Notes: generated from the sequence alone by a model not told the origin. A DNA stretch of 64,000 nt from Archangium lansingense (GCF_026626635.1 NZ_JAPNKA010000001.1:4340001-4404000); one strand, 5' to 3'. Shown: positions 40,865-49,540, counted from the first letter of the stretch. A program made the numbers and translations.

Positions 40865-40914
40865 CGACGGGTTTGGGCTTCCAGCTCGGGCGGCTCGCCC
40901 GGAGAGGTGCGGCA

Positions 40915-42354
40915 ATGTCTAGGCGTTCTGTCGATACTCGCCCCGTGGACACACGGCGGCCCCTTCGCGCGGGTGCGCTGGCGCTGGCGGCGCTGATGCT
41001 GGTTACAGCGTGCGCCACGGGGGCCCCTATGGGTGGAGGGTTGATGGCTTCCCGTTACCGTCCACCCGTGCCGCACGACTCGCCCGAATCGTGGGCGCTG
41101 GAAGCGGAAGCCGAGGACGGGAGCGAGGGGGAGGCTTTCTTTGCCAAGCTGCCCACGGACTTCGCGCCAGTGCAGGTGAGCGACGCAGAGTTTTCGGCGG
41201 CCATGACAACGCTTTGGCTCAACATGCCGCTTCGGGTGGCCGTGTCTCGGCCACCGTTGTATGTGGGCCGTAGGCTGGCGTTGGCTTCCGCGCCCTTGAG
41301 GGGCGAAGCGTGGCTATCAGACCTGGCCCGCTCGTATGGGCGCCACTGCGAGCGGTGCGGCACCCCGGGAGACTGTCTGACGCTGTTTGAAGATGGGCCC
41401 GGCTTCCAGGATGACGACAAGCGCAGCCTTGCGCTTGCCCTGGCGGTGGGCCCTGCCTTGGAGGGCGTAAACGCGGAAGTGCGGGCCATGCTCGACCCAA
41501 CGCGGATGCTCGCGATGATCAGCATTAGCATCACGGTTTATATGGCGCTGCTGTTGGCGCCAGTGCCCGAGCCAATAACAAAGGGCGCGGCTCTGGTGTT
41601 TAGCGCGGCCATGTGGGCATATCTCGGTTGGGAATTCTTCAACCTGATAAAAGCCTATGCGGAGCTTTACGAGGATGCGCCCCGGGCCTCTACCTTCGCG
41701 GAGTTGCGCGAGATTGGCGAGCGTTTCGGGCGTGTCATCGGTCCTAACAGTGTGCGTATTCTCGTGGTGGTGACAACAGCGGCGATAGGGGAAACGGCGG
41801 CTCTCGCTTCCAAGGCCCCAAAGCTCCCCGGGTTTTCGCAAGCGTCGGAGAGAGTCGCGACTCGTACCGGGTTGGGCCTGCTGGAGACTGCAACCGGAGC
41901 CGAGCGCCTTATTGTCTCTGTACCAGAGGGGACGATCCGCGTGGTGTTGGCGCCTCATGCCGTGGCCATGGCTGCCCGGGGCGTTGCCGCTGGGAGCCCT
42001 GCCCCGAGTCGGGGTAAGCTCCTGCCGAACGGACACAGGGCGTGGGGGTCGTTTGGTGGCTTCAAGTCGGCTATGGGAAAGGCGGGCTCCGGAAAGGAAT
42101 GGCATCACATCGTGGAGCAGACTAAAGGCAACGTGAAGCGGTTCGGGGGCAACGCCCTACAAAACACCGAGAACATCATTGCGCTAGACAAGACTCTTCA
42201 CACCGATGTGAGCCGCCTCTATTCCTCGATTCGCTATGATATTACCGGCTCGTCCACATTGACCGTTCGGAAGTGGCTAGGCAGTCAGTCTTACGAGGCG
42301 CAGCGGGCGTTTGGCTTTCTTGCAGTCAAGAACATTCAGAGTGGGATATGGTGA
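40915..42354 (+). CDS. SitA-like polymorphic lipoprotein toxin, second copy
   Basis: The 479-residue protein has the same lipoprotein signal (LALAALMLVTAC, Cys33) and body as the island toxin at 10271-11728. Shared landmarks include TDFAPVQVSDAEF, FAELREIGERFGRVIGPNSV and two hydrophobic helices. The C-terminal domain has EWHHIVEQ (395-402), NTEN and TLH at matching positions. Differences are spread along the protein and are denser in the last 100 residues. It should be an outer-membrane lipoprotein delivered to kin, by analogy with Myxococcus SitA. GGAGAGG precedes the ATG at 40915. Confidence 0.8.
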   Translation: MSRRSVDTRPVDTRRPLRAGALALAALMLVTACATGAPMGGGLMASRYRPPVPHDSPESWALEAEAEDGSEGEAFFAKLPTDFAPVQVSDAEFSAAMTTLWLNMPLRVAVSRPPLYVGRRLALASAPLRGEAWLSDLARSYGRHCERCGTPGDCLTLFEDGPGFQDDDKRSLALALAVGPALEGVNAEVRAMLDPTRMLAMISISITVYMALLLAPVPEPITKGAALVFSAAMWAYLGWEFFNLIKAYAELYEDAPRASTFAELREIGERFGRVIGPNSVRILVVVTTAAIGETAALASKAPKLPGFSQASERVATRTGLGLLETATGAERLIVSVPEGTIRVVLAPHAVAMAARGVAAGSPAPSRGKLLPNGHRAWGSFGGFKSAMGKAGSGKEWHHIVEQTKGNVKRFGGNALQNTENIIALDKTLHTDVSRLYSSIRYDITGSSTLTVRKWLGSQSYEAQRAFGFLAVKNIQSGIW

Positions 42355-42827
42355 AGAGTCTCGAAAAGCTCGTCGAAGAGTTTGCTTATCACGTACAGGC
42401 CCAGAATGAGGAGATTTTCAAGGGGGACGCGAGGACCGGAAACAAACATGCTAAAAAGGCGCTTGCCGCTTTCATGCAACTCCGCTCTCACGGAGATGTC
42501 GGGCGCGATGCGCTCGCGGTGTTGTTCTCACATCCTCGCATGGACGTGCGGGTGATGGCTGCCGTGTTCCTGCTCCGCCATCGGACGGCAGAGGCTAAAG
42601 CAGTTTTGGAAGAGGCAGCAAAAGGGCAAGGGTTGGTTCCGTTCGGAGCTTCCGAAGCCTTGAAGCGATGGAAAGAGGGCACTTGGGCCCTGGACCCTGC
42701 CGAGGATGATGCAGGGTCCTCAGAAGAACCCCGCCCGGCACCGCCGACTAAGCGCAGCCGACCACGCACGGAGCGCGCCGCGCCTGACAAACGGAGGGGG
42801 AGCAAGCGGGACAAACGCGGCGGTTGA
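42348..42827 (+). CDS. DUF2019 HEAT-like protein, putative immunity partner, second copy
   Basis: The 159-residue protein overlaps the toxin stop by 7 bp and aligns with the island protein at 9915-10271 over its first 118 residues (GRDALAVLFSHPRMDVRVMA, FLLRHRTAEAKAVLEEA, ALKRWKEGTWALDP). It has an extra basic C-terminal tail of about 40 residues rich in Lys, Arg and Pro. That tail could contact nucleic acid or simply be an extension. Cytoplasmic immunity against the upstream toxin is inferred from position. The ATG at 42348 is the first good start. Confidence 0.78.
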   Translation: MVKSLEKLVEEFAYHVQAQNEEIFKGDARTGNKHAKKALAAFMQLRSHGDVGRDALAVLFSHPRMDVRVMAAVFLLRHRTAEAKAVLEEAAKGQGLVPFGASEALKRWKEGTWALDPAEDDAGSSEEPRPAPPTKRSRPRTERAAPDKRRGSKRDKRGG

Positions 42828-42844
42828 TCTTGAGAAGATCGCGC

Positions 42845-43045
42845 CAGTGCCGGGCAGGCGAAGCTCGGGCCGGTGGAGGCCACCAGGGCAGCACGGCGGA
42901 CGCCTTGGGCCGGTGGGGCACGGCAGCCGAAGCTCGGGCCCGGTGGAGGCCACCAGGGCACGGCAGCCACGGCGGGCACCTCGGGCCGGTGGAGGCCCGC
43001 CAGGGCAGCACGGCGGACGCCTTGGGCCGGTAGAGGCCACCAGGG
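42845..43045 (-). repeat. GC-rich degenerate tandem repeat, third block
   Basis: About four to five imperfect copies of a GAAGCTCGGGCCGGTGGAGG-type unit occur with CCACCAGGGCA between them. This is the inverse orientation of the block at 9625-9912. It again lies directly after a DUF2019 gene. No gene is present here. Confidence 0.75.
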
Positions 43046-43078
43046 TACGGCGTTAGTAGGCTATGGCCTCGGCGCCAG

Positions 43079-43280
43079 AAGCCAGAACGAGGGGCGAAGG
43101 ACTCGCCACTTTTCGCCCGGCGAGGGGTCCAAGGGGACCAAATCGAACGGACGCGCATGGACTTGCCCGGACGGATGGGCGCCCCATTTTCAGAGGGAAA
43201 ATAAGGTGTGTGCCTCTGGTCCCGAGTGAGGACGGCTCCGCCCTTCGCGGCTTCGATTCCCGCCGCTTCCAAGAGAGGTT
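43079..43280 (-). repeat. Island-end repeat, copy C (inverted)
   Basis: The reverse complement matches copy A at 5998-6180 almost throughout: core GGCGGGAATCGAAGCCGC, CTCGGGACCAGAGGCACA, CCCTCTGAAAATGGGGCGCC, GTCCATGCGCGTCCGTTCG, then TTTGGTCC, TTGGACC and CTCGCCGG. One of the two TTTGGTCC motifs is missing. It marks the outer end of the second Sit-type element and abuts the truncated RCC1 gene. Confidence 0.75.
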
Positions 43281-43309
43281 GCCCGCCGCCTTGACCCCTG
43301 GCACTGCAC

Positions 43310-43870
43310 TCAATACAGCAACGAGCGAATGGCGGTGGTCGAGTAGGTGGGGACTCCTCCAACTCCCAGCTGGCCGAAGTAGTTGGAGCCCCAGGCCCAC
43401 GCGGTGCCGTCCGAGAGCACCGCCAGCGAATACGAGAGGCCCGCGGTCACGGCCACCACCCCGCTCAACCCCTGCACCTGCACCGGCACCAGGCGCCCGC
43501 TCGTGGTGCCATCCCCCAGCTGGCCGGAGGAGTTGGCGCCCCAGGCCCACACGGCGCCGTCATAACGCACCGCCAGCGAATGCATTTCGCCCGCGGCCAC
43601 GGCGACCGCTCCGCTCAGCACCGACATCGGGTTGCTCGTGGATCCACCGCCCCCGGCGTAGTTGGGGCCCGCGGCCCAGACGATGCCATCTGGGCGCAAT
43701 GCCAGAGAGTGATTTTCGCTAGCCGCGAGACGGGAGCGCGGCTGCGAGGCCCCCAGAGGGGCGTCGAGCTGCGCATGCTCCCCCGACTCGACTGTGGGCT
43801 GACCACAGCCAGCCCCCATCAGCACTCCGAGCCAGACTCCCAGCAGTCTGGACGTCCATCTCCCTTTCAT
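43310..43870 (-). CDS. RCC1-repeat lipoprotein, truncated at its C-terminus
   Basis: The 186-residue protein has a lipobox (GVLMGAGC) and two and a half RCC1-type repeats (SLAVRYDGAVWAWGANSSGQ, SLAVLSDGTAWAWGSNYFGQ). Complete RCC1 propellers have seven blades. The match ends at GVGGVPTYS and the last residues are unrelated, about 30 bp before the island-end repeat. The gene appears to have been cut by integration of the neighbouring element. Whether a shortened propeller can fold is doubtful. Confidence 0.78.
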   Translation of the reverse strand: MKGRWTSRLLGVWLGVLMGAGCGQPTVESGEHAQLDAPLGASQPRSRLAASENHSLALRPDGIVWAAGPNYAGGGGSTSNPMSVLSGAVAVAAGEMHSLAVRYDGAVWAWGANSSGQLGDGTTSGRLVPVQVQGLSGVVAVTAGLSYSLAVLSDGTAWAWGSNYFGQLGVGGVPTYSTTAIRSLLY

Positions 43871-44237
43871 GACTCCTGATCAAATTGGTGATGAGGCGCA
43901 CAGCGCGCGTGGAGACACGGACTGATCTATTTTGTTCAAACGCAGGAACGTTTTCGTTTTCTCATAGGCCGCGTGCGAGCGCGGGCTCATCGCCGGCGCT
44001 GCCCACGCCTTCTCAAGAAGTGCGCATGCTCTCTCAAGAAGTGAGGCGGATGGTTTTGGAAGACTCAGGGGAAACCCTTAGGCCGAAATCCAAGCCATGA
44101 ACGACGCTCGGAATGCAATGATTCAGGTTTGCAGGAAATGCCGTGAAGTAGAGTTTTGATTTGAAAGTGAATAGTCGGCGGTGCTAGTAAGGCATTGGCT
44201 TCGGCCAACCCCAGTACAACCCAATCAGGAGAAGTTC
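43871..44237. other. Intergenic region, little identified
   Basis: This 367-bp stretch is relatively A+T-rich. A direct repeat TCTCAAGAAGTG appears at 44012 and 44033. No gene or convincing promoter was identified, although it must contain promoters for the two divergent genes. Confidence 0.4.
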
Positions 44238-44801
44238 ATGACGAGGAACGTGAAGCGTTTCCTGGCAGCCTCTCTGCTTTCCCTCTCGCCGTCGATCGCG
44301 TTCGCGGGGGAGGTTGAGTCTGGCCTCTTCCTGGACCTCCTCTCCCAGCGTGACGAGTACGTCACCGTCCGGGAGGGAGTGGTCCAGGTTCCCGTGCTGC
44401 GCGACGCGCCGGTGGCGTCCGTTGCCCCCGCCCTGGAGAACCTCTTTGTCCTCAACCAGGCCGGCGCCAATATCTCTCTGGGCCTCCAGGTGCTGACGGG
44501 AACGCTCAACGGCGTGTTCAACCCTCACCCTGTGCCCACCGGCAGCTATGGTGGGTTCCAGGTCAGCGCCCCCGCCCCCACGCCGCTGGTGGCCCAGCAG
44601 TACTACTGGACGGTCAATCCGGCGAACCCGGCCGGCTCGAAGACGTGTGTCTGGCGGGTGGAGGTAAGTGACGTCGGCGGTTCCTGCTCGGCGCAGGTCT
44701 TCTTCGGCACCTACGGCGGCGCCGTTTGTACGGTCGACGCGGCCAATTCCTTCATCAACCCAACCACGTGCGAGACGCAGATCATCACCATCATTCAGTG
44801 A
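44238..44801 (+). CDS. Small secreted protein of unknown function
   Basis: The 187-residue protein has a clear Sec signal (FLAASLLSLSPSIAFAGE). The mature part is beta-rich with four Cys near the C-terminus (KTCVWRV, GGSCSAQV, AVCTVDA, PTTCETQ), which could form two disulfides. No family is recognised. The ATG at 44238 has AGGAG 8 bp upstream. It ends 17 bp before a good terminator hairpin, so it is probably a single-gene unit. Confidence 0.75.
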   Translation: MTRNVKRFLAASLLSLSPSIAFAGEVESGLFLDLLSQRDEYVTVREGVVQVPVLRDAPVASVAPALENLFVLNQAGANISLGLQVLTGTLNGVFNPHPVPTGSYGGFQVSAPAPTPLVAQQYYWTVNPANPAGSKTCVWRVEVSDVGGSCSAQVFFGTYGGAVCTVDAANSFINPTTCETQIITIIQ

Positions 44802-44818
44802 GCTGAGCCGTGCACCGT

Positions 44819-44848
44819 CTGGGGTGGTTGTGCAGACAGCCACCCCAG
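44819..44848 (+). terminator. Terminator hairpin after the secreted-protein gene
   Basis: CTGGGGTGG (44819-44827) pairs with CCACCCCAG (44840-44848) over 9 bp with a 12-nt loop, 17 bp after the stop at 44801. No T-run follows. Confidence 0.6.
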
Positions 44849-44979
44849 GCGGGAGGTTTGAGCCGGACGCGCGCCTGGAGCTCCGAGGGAGTTGCCTTCC
44901 GAGTCCAGGCACACCGCCATCCGGCAGACCGGACTGTGGATGATGTCGCTCTTTCTCAGTTCTAGATGAGCGCCAATCG

Positions 44980-45007
44980 AGGGCCGTCAGCATGGCTGAG
45001 GCCCTCG
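44980..45007 (-). terminator. Hairpin after the LVIVD lipoprotein gene
   Basis: GAGGGCC (44980-44986) pairs with GGCCCTC (45001-45007). It lies 16 bp beyond the stop of the leftward gene at 45024. The stem is short and the T-run weak, so confidence is moderate. Confidence 0.45.
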
Positions 45008-45023
45008 CGGCCCACCAGGTGGC

Positions 45024-46610
45024 CTACTGCTCGCGCAGGATGAGCAGCCCGCGCCAGGAGTCCGCCACGTAGATGTACCCATCGCCGGGGACGCGGAGGC
45101 TGAAGGCCCCGGCGAAGTAGAGCCCCGGGTCCGAATCCAGCTCGCGCCAGGTGTTGTAGTACGCCACCTGGGTGGGTTGGGTGGGGTTGGAGACGTCCAG
45201 CACGCGCACTCCTTCCTGGTACCAGGCCACGTAGAGCTTCTTGCCCACCAACACCATGTTGTGGATGGAGATTTCGGGGCGGAGCCGGAACGAGCCGATC
45301 TTCACGATGTTCGCGGGGTCCGTGACGTCGAGCACGCGCAGGTGCTCGCCCGGGCCCTCACCGCCCTCGAAGGCGAGGGTGCGGCCCGCGAAGGTGCCCA
45401 CCGCGTTGGCGTGGCTGTAGTGCTCGGGGTATGTGAACTCGCCGAGCGTCCGGATGTCGTGAGGGTTGGTCACGTCCGCCACCATGTAGCCGCGGAAGGC
45501 GAAGTTGACGTAGAGCCGGTCCCCCCTGGCGAACATGTCGTGCGGCAGCCCGGGGTATGGTGCGTAGCGGTTGAGCTCGACGGGCTCCAGGGGCGTGGTG
45601 ATGTCGAAGAGCAGGACTCCCGAGGAGGACGCGGCGTAGAGGCGGTTGCCCTCGGCGAAGACGGTGTGGACGTTGATGTTTCCGCCGGGCAGTTTGCGCA
45701 GCAGCTGCGGGTCCGCTGGGGTGCTGATGTCGAAGACGAGCACGCCCCTGCTGGCGCTGGCCACGTAGAGCGCGTCCCCCTTGGCCCACACGCCATTCCA
45801 GAAGTTGTCGGTCTCCAGTTGGATCGTCTTCACCTTCACGGGCGCGGATGGATTGCCGACGTCGAAGACGGTGAGGCCGCCGGCCCTGCCCAGCTCGACG
45901 ATGGACACCACGTAGGCGTGGCCCTTGGTGACGTAGACGTCCACCGGGGCGCCGATGTCCACGGGGTTCTCGGAGACGAGCTCCAGCCCCGAGGCCTCGG
46001 ACTCTCCATCGCGCCACTTCAGCCGTCTGGCCTGGAAGGTCTCCGTCAGGAGGATCCTCCCGTTGCGGCAGAAGGCGCTGCAGCCGGTGAAGCCAGGGGC
46101 CTGGGGCGCCTCGCAGGTGGCGAGCAGCGTGCCGATCATGCCGCCATCCGCGAAGGTGCGGGTGGAGGAGTAGAATCGGGCGTTGCCGTCCCTTGCCTCC
46201 GTGGTGATGGGCTCGGCGTTGAGGTACTGGGTGCCGCCGTCACTCTTGAGGACGAGGCCGCCGGTGAAGAAGGAGGGGGGCTCGTCCGAGGAGCGGGTGG
46301 TCAGCATGTACTGGCCCTCGGTTCCCGCGTTCGCGAGCGAGCCCGTGTTGCATGCCGAGAGGTCGAAGATGCTGAAGTCGGTGCAGGCGCTACCGAGGAG
46401 GGGGGTGGTGAAGGTGCAGGGAGCGAACGGGCCCGTGTCCGTCCAAGTGTTGCCCGTCTCCTCGAGCGGCACGTAGCCGCCATCCCACTCGTAGCCCGTG
46501 GAAGCGTCCGGAGTGGAAGCGTCCGGCGAGTCCGGCGTGGACGGTGGACAGCCGAGCAGCGCGGCGGCGCAGACGAGCAGCGGGGTCCAGGTGAGGCGAA
46601 TCCAGGTCAT
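45024..46610 (-). CDS. LVIVD-repeat lipoprotein
   Basis: The 528-residue protein starts at ATG 46610 with a lipobox (CAAALLGC, Cys21) and an Asp/Ser-rich linker. A Cys-containing region (about 60-200) is followed by seven or eight LVIVD-type blades (GGLTVFDVGNPSAPVKVKTI, GVLVFDISTPADPQLLRKL, GVRVLDVSNPTQPTQVAYY). These form a beta-propeller exposed at the cell surface or periplasm, usually for binding. No enzyme motif is seen. The long plus-strand frame over the same bases is an artefact. Confidence 0.87.
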   Translation of the reverse strand: MTWIRLTWTPLLVCAAALLGCPPSTPDSPDASTPDASTGYEWDGGYVPLEETGNTWTDTGPFAPCTFTTPLLGSACTDFSIFDLSACNTGSLANAGTEGQYMLTTRSSDEPPSFFTGGLVLKSDGGTQYLNAEPITTEARDGNARFYSSTRTFADGGMIGTLLATCEAPQAPGFTGCSAFCRNGRILLTETFQARRLKWRDGESEASGLELVSENPVDIGAPVDVYVTKGHAYVVSIVELGRAGGLTVFDVGNPSAPVKVKTIQLETDNFWNGVWAKGDALYVASASRGVLVFDISTPADPQLLRKLPGGNINVHTVFAEGNRLYAASSSGVLLFDITTPLEPVELNRYAPYPGLPHDMFARGDRLYVNFAFRGYMVADVTNPHDIRTLGEFTYPEHYSHANAVGTFAGRTLAFEGGEGPGEHLRVLDVTDPANIVKIGSFRLRPEISIHNMVLVGKKLYVAWYQEGVRVLDVSNPTQPTQVAYYNTWRELDSDPGLYFAGAFSLRVPGDGYIYVADSWRGLLILREQ

Positions 46611-46961
46611 GCGACAGCTCCCATGCGAAGAGGGGCTCGTATGCTCCGGAATGCTCGACTCCTGCACAAGCGGAAGGTTCCACCGGGCAAGTGTCAACCC
46701 GGGCGAGTTGAAGCCAGATGCGAAGCCTTCAGCAGGACTTCACCGGGAGGCGTCGGGACGGAAGCGCCGCTCGATGCGCGAGCGCAACAGCTCGTGCACT
46801 TCCTGCTCGGAGGTACCGGCCTCGGGCTCCAGCTGAAGAGCACCATGCCGGCCTGGATGCGGCGCCTGGAGTCGAACCGGTCATTGAGCGCGCCCATCGG
46901 CACCGAGAACATCAAGAAGGGCAACCAGTGGGGTAGCACGTCCGCGTAGACTGCGGACGGC
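46611..46961. other. Intergenic region before the serine hydrolase gene
   Basis: No gene is recognised in 351 bp. A plus-strand frame ends at 46949 with an unremarkable basic sequence (LESNRSLSAPIGTENIKKGN) that could be the end of a decayed gene, but no family could be named. Confidence 0.35.
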
Positions 46962-48158
46962 ATGATGCGGACGATCTCCATGAAACGCGGCACGGCAATC
47001 ACGATGACCTTCGCTCTCGCGAGCACCCTTGGCTGCGCGACCGTTCCCACGACGGGCGGTCGTGCGTGGACCCCCTCGGGCCTCGACGCCGAAGTCGCCC
47101 GCGCCATGCAGGACACCGGTGCGAAGGGGCTCGCGCTCGCCGTCATCGAAGATGGCCAGCCGGTGTACGTCCAAAGCCACGGCGTGCGGAACGCCGCGGG
47201 CGAGCCGCTCCGGCCGGACACCATCATGTACGGCGCCTCGCTCACCAAGGCGGTGTTCGCCTATATGGTCGCGCAGCTCGCGGAAGAAGGTGTGATTGGG
47301 CTGGACACGCCGATCGACCGATTGCTGCCCAAGCCCCTGCCCGACTACACGGACCCCCAGCTCGAGGACCGGTACGCCCGCTGGAGCGGCCTCGCTGGCG
47401 ATGAGCGCTGGCGCGCGCTGACCCCTCGCATCCTGCTGACCCACAGCGCGGGCTTCGCCAACTTCGGCTTCCTCGAGCCGGACGGGAAGCTCCGGTTCCA
47501 CTTCGACCCTGGAAGCCGCTACGCCTACTCGGGGGAGGGACTCATCCTGTTGCAGTTCGTGCTGGAACAAGGCCTGGGGCTCGACGTCGGACGCGAGATG
47601 CAGCGCCGCGTGTTCGATCGTTTCGGCATGACCGACACCAGCATGGTCTGGCGGCCCGACTTCGCGGACAACCTCGCCGACGGCTGGACCCTGGAGGGCA
47701 AGGTCGAGGCGCATGATGAGCGCAGCAAGGTCCGCGCGGCCGGCTCCATGGACACCACCCTCGCCGACTTCGCCCGCTTCGCGGCGGCCTACGTGCGAGG
47801 CGAGGGCCTGACGGACGCCACCCGCGCGGAGCTGACCCGGCCGCAACTTCCCATCGGCACGGCCTCGCAGTTTCCAACGCCGCAGCCGGAACTTCCTCCC
47901 GAGTCCCGCCGTCGCGATCTCGCGGCCGGGCTCGGCGTCGTCGTGTTCGACGGACCGCAAGGGCGCGGATTCCTCAAAGGCGGCCACAACGACTCGACCG
48001 GCAACATCTGGGTCTGCGTCGAGCGGCGGCGCCGGTGCGTGGTGCTCCTGTCCAACGATGTCCGCGCCGAACCCGCCTTTCCCCGTCTCGTCAGGGCCAT
48101 TCTGGGCGAAACCGGCGCGCCGTGGTCGTGGGAGTACGGCTCGCTCCCGCTTCTGTGA
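46962..48158 (+). CDS. Serine hydrolase, class C beta-lactamase family (lipoprotein)
   Basis: The 398-residue protein has a lipobox-like end of signal (ASTLGC, Cys25) and the beta-lactamase/transpeptidase fold. SLTK (93-96) holds the nucleophile Ser93, YAYSG gives the Tyr, and GGHNDS sits near the third box. LLTHSAGFANFGF is typical of EstB/AmpC-like hydrolases. Such proteins include esterases and D-amino-acid peptidases; real beta-lactam hydrolysis cannot be claimed. It is an isolated rightward gene. Confidence 0.88.
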   Translation: MMRTISMKRGTAITMTFALASTLGCATVPTTGGRAWTPSGLDAEVARAMQDTGAKGLALAVIEDGQPVYVQSHGVRNAAGEPLRPDTIMYGASLTKAVFAYMVAQLAEEGVIGLDTPIDRLLPKPLPDYTDPQLEDRYARWSGLAGDERWRALTPRILLTHSAGFANFGFLEPDGKLRFHFDPGSRYAYSGEGLILLQFVLEQGLGLDVGREMQRRVFDRFGMTDTSMVWRPDFADNLADGWTLEGKVEAHDERSKVRAAGSMDTTLADFARFAAAYVRGEGLTDATRAELTRPQLPIGTASQFPTPQPELPPESRRRDLAAGLGVVVFDGPQGRGFLKGGHNDSTGNIWVCVERRRRCVVLLSNDVRAEPAFPRLVRAILGETGAPWSWEYGSLPLL

Positions 48159-48191
48159 CGTTGAGGAAGCTCTCGCTTCCCCGGCTCGGGG

Positions 48192-48761
48192 CTATCGCCG
48201 ATTGAGGCGCCCTCGAGAGCCAGTGGGCCGCGCAGGCCCGACGGGCGGGTGGATGGCGGTAATCCCAACCAGCTTCGGTGAGGGGCCTTTCGAAATCGTG
48301 GTCAGGAAGCCTTGCCCGGTGAGCTTCTCGTGGAGGGCATTCGCGATCCGCTCCGCTTTCCGTGCGTCAGGTGCCTCGTAGACCAGGAGCACGACACCTC
48401 CCGGCTTCGTCAGCTCGAACAGCCGCCGGAGCTCAGCCAGTGCCGCGCCCGTCCAGAAGACGTTCACGTTGACGGCGAAAACCCTGTCGAAGGCGCCAGC
48501 GTCCGACGCGAAGTCCTTCAGCTCACCCAGCCACAGCCCGGCCTTCCCCGCAGCGATGTGCGCGGCGTTGCGCGCCCTCGCCCGGCCGATGGCGCTCGCC
48601 GAGCGATCGATGCCCATGATGTGGCCGGTGCTCAGACGCTCGCAGACGAGCCCCACGGCCACGCCCGTTCCACAGCCTATCTCCAACACGCGGGCACCGG
48701 GCGCGAGGACGAGCTGCTCCACCGTCCACCGCAACCGCACCGGGACTTCATGCTCCGCCAT
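48192..48761 (-). CDS. Class I SAM-dependent methyltransferase
   Basis: The 189-residue protein has motif I VLEIGCGTGVAVGLV, then GIDRSASAIGRA (acidic residue for the ribose), AFDRVFAVNVNVFW and LTKPGGVVLLVYE. The substrate is unknown. I chose the ATG at 48761 (GAGGGAAG upstream). A TTG at 48800 would overlap the GNAT gene's end. It is the second gene of a leftward pair with that acetyltransferase. Confidence 0.87.
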   Translation of the reverse strand: MAEHEVPVRLRWTVEQLVLAPGARVLEIGCGTGVAVGLVCERLSTGHIMGIDRSASAIGRARARNAAHIAAGKAGLWLGELKDFASDAGAFDRVFAVNVNVFWTGAALAELRRLFELTKPGGVVLLVYEAPDARKAERIANALHEKLTGQGFLTTISKGPSPKLVGITAIHPPVGPARPTGSRGRLNRR

Positions 48762-48792
48762 CGGTCTTCCCTCTCGGCGCGGCCGGTCGTGA

Positions 48793-49236
48793 CTACTCAA
48801 AATCGTCCGTGAAGGTGAAGATCGTCACCGGAGCGGCCTCCCCGCCGAGGGCGCGGTAGAAATCGAGCGCGTGGACATCCTCGTTATCGGCGGGGACGAA
48901 CAGCTCCCGGATTCCCATGCCAGCCGCCTGGGTCCGAAGCTCCTCGATCAGTCGGCGGCCAATGCCTTGTCGCTGATGATCGCTTCGCACGGCGATGTCA
49001 TAGATGAAGATCTCGGAATACTCCGCCCGGGTCATGGGCAAGGTATGCGCGGTGAGTCCCCCCACGATGTCGTTGTCAACGAACGCGGCAATCGCCCAGA
49101 AATCCTCCCGCCCGAGGAGCCGGTCGATATAGCCATCACTCAGCTCCTCGCTGTCCTCCTCGAATACCTCCGCCATGACGGAGAACAGCACCTTCGCCAG
49201 CTCCCGGTCGCCCGCCTTCAGTCTCTTCAGCCGCAT
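48793..49236 (-). CDS. GNAT acetyltransferase, AAC(3)-I-like
   Basis: The 147-residue protein matches the layout of AAC(3)-I-type GNATs: FWAIAAFVDNDIVGGLTAHT, AEYSEIFIYDIAVRSDHQRQ, QGIGRRLIEELR (acetyl-CoA loop), then IRELFVPADNEDVHALDFYR. AAC(3)-I enzymes acetylate aminoglycosides at N3. Chromosomal relatives in soil bacteria may use other amines, so resistance is possible but unproven. It is followed closely by the methyltransferase gene. Confidence 0.82.
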   Translation of the reverse strand: MRLKRLKAGDRELAKVLFSVMAEVFEEDSEELSDGYIDRLLGREDFWAIAAFVDNDIVGGLTAHTLPMTRAEYSEIFIYDIAVRSDHQRQGIGRRLIEELRTQAAGMGIRELFVPADNEDVHALDFYRALGGEAAPVTIFTFTDDFE

Positions 49237-49359
49237 CTCGGCCCCCTATGGCCAACGCTTGTTCGCGTCCTGCCACGATGGTGGATGGATATCACGCTCA
49301 ATGGAGAAGTTGCGTGAAGCCGGATGGACGCCAGGGATGCCAATCAAGATCAACGCCTG

Positions 49360-49540
49360 TTGCACGGGGCATGGCTCCGACTCATTCCCGCCCGAGTACA
49401 CGTCGGCCGTGTCGAACATGTTCAGCCCGGAGTCGAGCGAGATGTCGACGAGCCGGGTGGCCTCCTTCACGTCGCTGCTGCCAAAGCCCTTGAAGAACTC
49501 GTTGCTGCCTCCGAACGTCCCCGTGCCGAGAGAATGTGCA
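49360..49540 (-). pseudogene. Aldo/keto reductase N-terminal fragment
   Basis: The minus strand reads LGTGTFGGSNEFFKGFGSSD then EATRLVDISLDSGLNMFDTA and DVYSGG, the first strands of an aldo/keto reductase including the catalytic-region Asp (FDTAD). The match ends about 60 residues in and the sequence then becomes unrelated; the family is about 320 residues long. Its upstream edge coincides with the operator-like palindrome of rpmG, and no start is left. Confidence 0.75.

Larger units (their letters stand above)
40663..43280 (+). mobile_element. Remnant of a second, inverted Sit-type element
   Basis: From left to right it holds the DUF2381 tail, promoter, SitA-like gene, DUF2019 gene, GC-rich repeats and an inverted copy of the island-end repeat. 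This is the mirror image of the order found at 6.0-12 kb, without parA, its partner or the IS. No integrase or opposite end is present. It is best read as a truncated sibling of the 15-kb island. Confidence 0.7.

Noticed and set aside
45177..46949. 590-residue plus-strand frame over the LVIVD lipoprotein
   Set aside because: It is a GC-driven shadow; the minus strand has the lipobox and repeated LVIVD blades.
46962..48158. Annotating the serine hydrolase as an antibiotic-resistance beta-lactamase
   Set aside because: The fold motifs are shared by esterases and peptidases, and nothing in the sequence shows beta-lactam specificity.
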